From the NCBI GenBank assembly GCA_044359525.1, contig JBIKLY010000107.1:1-8636 (forward strand): a stretch of DNA of 8,636 nucleotides, written 5' to 3'. The stretch is from CAJBIL01 sp044359525. Its GTDB lineage: Bacteria > Pseudomonadota > Gammaproteobacteria > Burkholderiales > Rhodocyclaceae. A program made the translations under genes and the position numbers. Below, piece by piece: positions 6,528-8,636 of the stretch. The notes under the pieces are model-generated. The model was not told the origin of the DNA, did not search any database, and saw nothing but the letters and a program-made list of their open reading frames with translations. Numbering within the stretch: the stretch's first letter is position 1; the number at the start of each line of letters is the position of its first letter.

Positions 6528-7678
6528 GGTGATTCTCCGTGGGCAGGAGTTACGTCACCTTCAACGCCCGGGTCACGAAAGCGTTCGGCAATTTCATAGA
6601 ACTCATGGCTCACGGCAATGAAGGCATCGACAATGTCGGGATCAAAGTGCGAGCCACGTCCTTCAACAATGATCCTGCTGGCTTCATCGTGCGACATCGG
6701 TCGCTTGTAAGCGCGCCGGCTGACCAGTGCATCGTACACATCGGCAACCGCCATCAACCGAGCCGAGCCGGGGATCTGATCACCGGCAACTCCTTGCGGG
6801 TAGCCGCTGCCGTCCCATTTTTCCTGATGCCCGTAGGCGATCTCCTTGGCAAATTCAAGAAAGGGAGCGCTGCGTCCCATCTGGGCCTCTGCACGTTCAA
6901 TGGCCTCTTTGCCTAGCGCGGCATGGGTCTTCATCACCTCAAACTCTTCCGCCGTCAAGCGCCCGGGTTTTAGGAGGATCTGGTCGGGGATGCCGACCTT
7001 GCCAATATCGTGCAAGGGCGTCGATTTATAGATGAGTTCGATGTTGGTACGTGTCAGCAGTAGCGAGAACCGCGGATGTCGCTGCAGGTGCGTGGCTAAT
7101 GCGCGGATATAGTTCTGCGTACGGCGCAGGTGGTTTCCGGTCTCGTTGTCGCGCGTTTCAGCCAACGAGGCCAGTGCGAGGATGGTCACGTCCTGAATGA
7201 ATTCAACTTCCTTTGCCCGCTTGCTGACCTCGGTAACCAGAAAGACGTTCTTGTCCTTGATAAAGTCGGCAGAACGTTTCACGCTGAGCTGTGTTTTTAC
7301 CCGTGCGCGCAGGATCGGGCCGCTGATCGGCTTGGCGATATAGTCGACGGCGCCGAGCGCGAATCCGCTCGCTTCGTCAGCCTCGTTATTCATCGCCGTG
7401 AGAAAAATCACCGGGATGTCACGCGTGGCCCTGTCTGCCTTGAGTCGACGGCAAACTTCATGCCCGCTCAGGTCGGGCATCATGATATCAAGCAGTATGA
7501 TGTCCGGTTTTGGCTCACTCACCGCCAGACGCAGTCCCTTTTCACCACCGTTGGCAGCCTTGAGGCGGTAGTCGTCCTTCAGCAACTGGTTCACGATACC
7601 GAGAATTTCCGGGCTGTCGTCGATAACCAGAACGGTATCGGGTCTTTCTCCCGGATTTGTCATATTGAGTTGTGTCAT
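6524..7678 (-). CDS. Response regulator with HD-GYP domain, probable cyclic-di-GMP phosphodiesterase
   Basis: A 384-aa RpfG-type cytosolic protein. The receiver (~15-130) has Asp20/Asp21, phospho-acceptor Asp64 (IILLDIMMPDLSGHEVCRR), Thr94 and Lys116. A helical linker (~131-165) leads to an HD-GYP domain (~165-365). Visible motifs are ETRDNETGNHLRR (Glu179, His183), PLHDIGKVGIPD (His223/Asp224), MKTHAALG (His252), GHQEKWDGSGYP (283-294) and ADVYDALVSRRAYK (Asp313). HD-GYP enzymes hydrolyse cyclic-di-GMP to pGpG/GMP, lowering a second messenger that controls motility and biofilm formation. The usual second His of the HHE motif is Gln285 here, a variant I recall in related regulators, so activity is likely but not certain. 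AAGGAG lies eight bases before the ATG (7687-7692). The start overlaps the upstream stop (ATGA) and the stop overlaps the next start. Phosphorylation by the adjacent Hpt-containing kinase is plausible. Confidence 0.94.
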   Translation of the reverse strand: MTQLNMTNPGERPDTVLVIDDSPEILGIVNQLLKDDYRLKAANGGEKGLRLAVSEPKPDIILLDIMMPDLSGHEVCRRLKADRATRDIPVIFLTAMNNEADEASGFALGAVDYIAKPISGPILRARVKTQLSVKRSADFIKDKNVFLVTEVSKRAKEVEFIQDVTILALASLAETRDNETGNHLRRTQNYIRALATHLQRHPRFSLLLTRTNIELIYKSTPLHDIGKVGIPDQILLKPGRLTAEEFEVMKTHAALGKEAIERAEAQMGRSAPFLEFAKEIAYGHQEKWDGSGYPQGVAGDQIPGSARLMAVADVYDALVSRRAYKRPMSHDEASRIIVEGRGSHFDPDIVDAFIAVSHEFYEIAERFRDPGVEGDVTPAHGESP

Positions 7679-8636
7679 GCAATCAGCTCCTTGCTGCGGG
7701 CTTCTTTGAGCAGGCGCAAGGCGTCGTCAAGATCGCAAGCCTGTACTGCCGCCTCGATTTCGGTCAAGCGCGCTGCGGGAAGAATGCCTTGTAATCCACC
7801 GAAATTCCGGTCGATCCAGGCCATGGCTTCGGGGTTGCTGTCGCTGAGCAGACGCTCCAGTTCATCCATCGCCGCGACACCGGCAGTGGCATCGGGAACT
7901 GCGGCGGCGGGTTGTGCCGGTATTCTGGTGCGCAAGGCGGCGATCAGTTCGCGTAATTGCGCATCAATCACACCGATGCGCGCATCCATTCCGGCGCGCG
8001 GCAAGCGCTCAGGCAGTTCCTTTTCCAGTGCGGCGGCCTCCGCCGTCAGGAAGGTGGCGCCGATGCTGCCAGCTACGCCTTTCAACGTATGTGCATGGCG
8101 CTGCGCGCTTTCCCAGTCGCCGGCGTCGAGCGCCACACGCATGGTTTCCGTCACGTTTTCCTGCTGCCTGACGAATTTGCGCAGGGTAGCGAAATAGAGC
8201 TCGGTGCTGCCCAGCATGCGCCGCACTGCCGGCCCGGAGTCGATCCCGGCAATGCCAAGATCGAAAGTCGGCATCGGTGGCCCGGCGTCGGGGTTGGCGG
8301 TCATAAGAGGCGTCGGGGGAACGACACGCAGGGGAGGTATCCATTTCAGCAACGTATGCCAGAGCAGGTCCGGCTCGATTGGCTTGATGATGAAATCGTT
8401 CATTCCCGAATCAAGGCAACGTTGGCGATCAACGGGTTGTGCATTAGCGGTCATCGCCACCACCGGCAGTTTTGCAAAACGAGGCGTCCGGCGTAATTCA
8501 TGCGTGGCGGCGATGCCATCCATCACCGGCATTTGCATATCCATCAGCACCAGGGCGTAGTCATGCGCCTGCAGGCGTTTCAACGCAACACGCCCGTTTT
8601 CGGCAAGATCAACGTCGAACCGGGCATTGCGCAAGA
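7675..8636 (-). CDS. C-terminal part of hybrid histidine kinase: receiver + Hpt + helical tail (partial)
   Basis: The frame is open to the right window edge, so the true start and probably sensor and kinase core lie outside; the first visible codon (TTG, 8634) is internal, not a start. Numbering from it, the receiver lacks its N-terminal strand and acidic pair but retains phospho-acceptor Asp32 (ALVLMDMQMPVMDG), Thr62 and Lys84 (MNDFIIKPIEP). A Pro-rich linker (~98-122) leads to an Hpt domain (~130-235) with phospho-acceptor His182 (QRHAHTLKGVAGSIGA). After an Ala/Pro linker (~238-250) comes a helical tail (~254-319, ELERLLSDSNPEAMAWIDRN and AVQACDLDDALRLLKEA). The order receiver-Hpt is that of BarA-type hybrid kinases, which relay His-Asp-His-Asp. 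Its phosphate could go to the two receivers encoded just downstream. The alternative, a separate receiver-Hpt protein without a kinase core, cannot be excluded from this window. The stop overlaps the HD-GYP gene's start. Confidence 0.88.
   Translation of the reverse strand, partial: LRNARFDVDLAENGRVALKRLQAHDYALVLMDMQMPVMDGIAATHELRRTPRFAKLPVVAMTANAQPVDRQRCLDSGMNDFIIKPIEPDLLWHTLLKWIPPLRVVPPTPLMTANPDAGPPMPTFDLGIAGIDSGPAVRRMLGSTELYFATLRKFVRQQENVTETMRVALDAGDWESAQRHAHTLKGVAGSIGATFLTAEAAALEKELPERLPRAGMDARIGVIDAQLRELIAALRTRIPAQPAAAVPDATAGVAAMDELERLLSDSNPEAMAWIDRNFGGLQGILPAARLTEIEAAVQACDLDDALRLLKEARSKELIA

Noticed and set aside
1..8636. Mobile elements, CRISPR arrays, tRNA or rRNA genes
   Set aside because: No transposase or integrase coding sequence, no regularly spaced repeats beyond the two-copy tandem repeat, and no RNA gene signature were seen.

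Overview
The window reads as a proteobacterial chromosome segment, most likely betaproteobacterial. This is judged from moderately high GC, tightly packed genes and family resemblance, not from a marker gene. It is almost entirely signal transduction. No tRNA, rRNA, CRISPR array, insertion sequence or integrase is visible.

Layout. Positions 2-223 (+) hold the last 73 codons of a methyltransferase that resembles the C-terminal domain of the ovothiol biosynthesis protein OvoA. Positions 224-764 are a non-coding gap containing an imperfect 30-bp tandem repeat (331-390) and a strong hairpin (663-693). Positions 765-4282 (+) encode a two-gene two-component system. The first gene is a 955-aa membrane histidine kinase with an extracytoplasmic sensor, three PAS domains and a NarX-type HisKA_3/HATPase core. 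The second is a NarL/FixJ-type response regulator, joined to it by an ATGA overlap. A convergent gap of 123 bp follows.

Positions 8636-4406 (-) are a tightly packed operon read right to left. In order it encodes: the C-terminal end of a hybrid kinase (receiver plus Hpt plus helical tail); a receiver-HD-GYP protein (probable cyclic-di-GMP phosphodiesterase); a stand-alone CheY-like receiver; a small PAS protein with a histidine-kinase dimerisation domain that has lost its phospho-accepting histidine; a 108-aa protein resembling the small domain usually found at the N-terminus of HD-GYP/HDOD proteins; and an HDOD protein. Three junctions are 4-nt ATGA overlaps and the other two are gaps of 16 and 25 bp, so the set is almost certainly co-transcribed, from a promoter outside the window.

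How the genes may work together (inference). The Hpt domain of the hybrid kinase could pass phosphate to the receivers of the HD-GYP protein and the CheY-like protein, giving a branched relay with cyclic-di-GMP breakdown as one output. The PAS/pseudo-dimerisation protein, the small stand-alone domain and the HDOD protein would then be accessory or scaffold elements. The divided domains and the kinase-dead PAS protein are the least ordinary part of the window. The plus-strand kinase/regulator pair looks like a separate, conventional transcriptional system.
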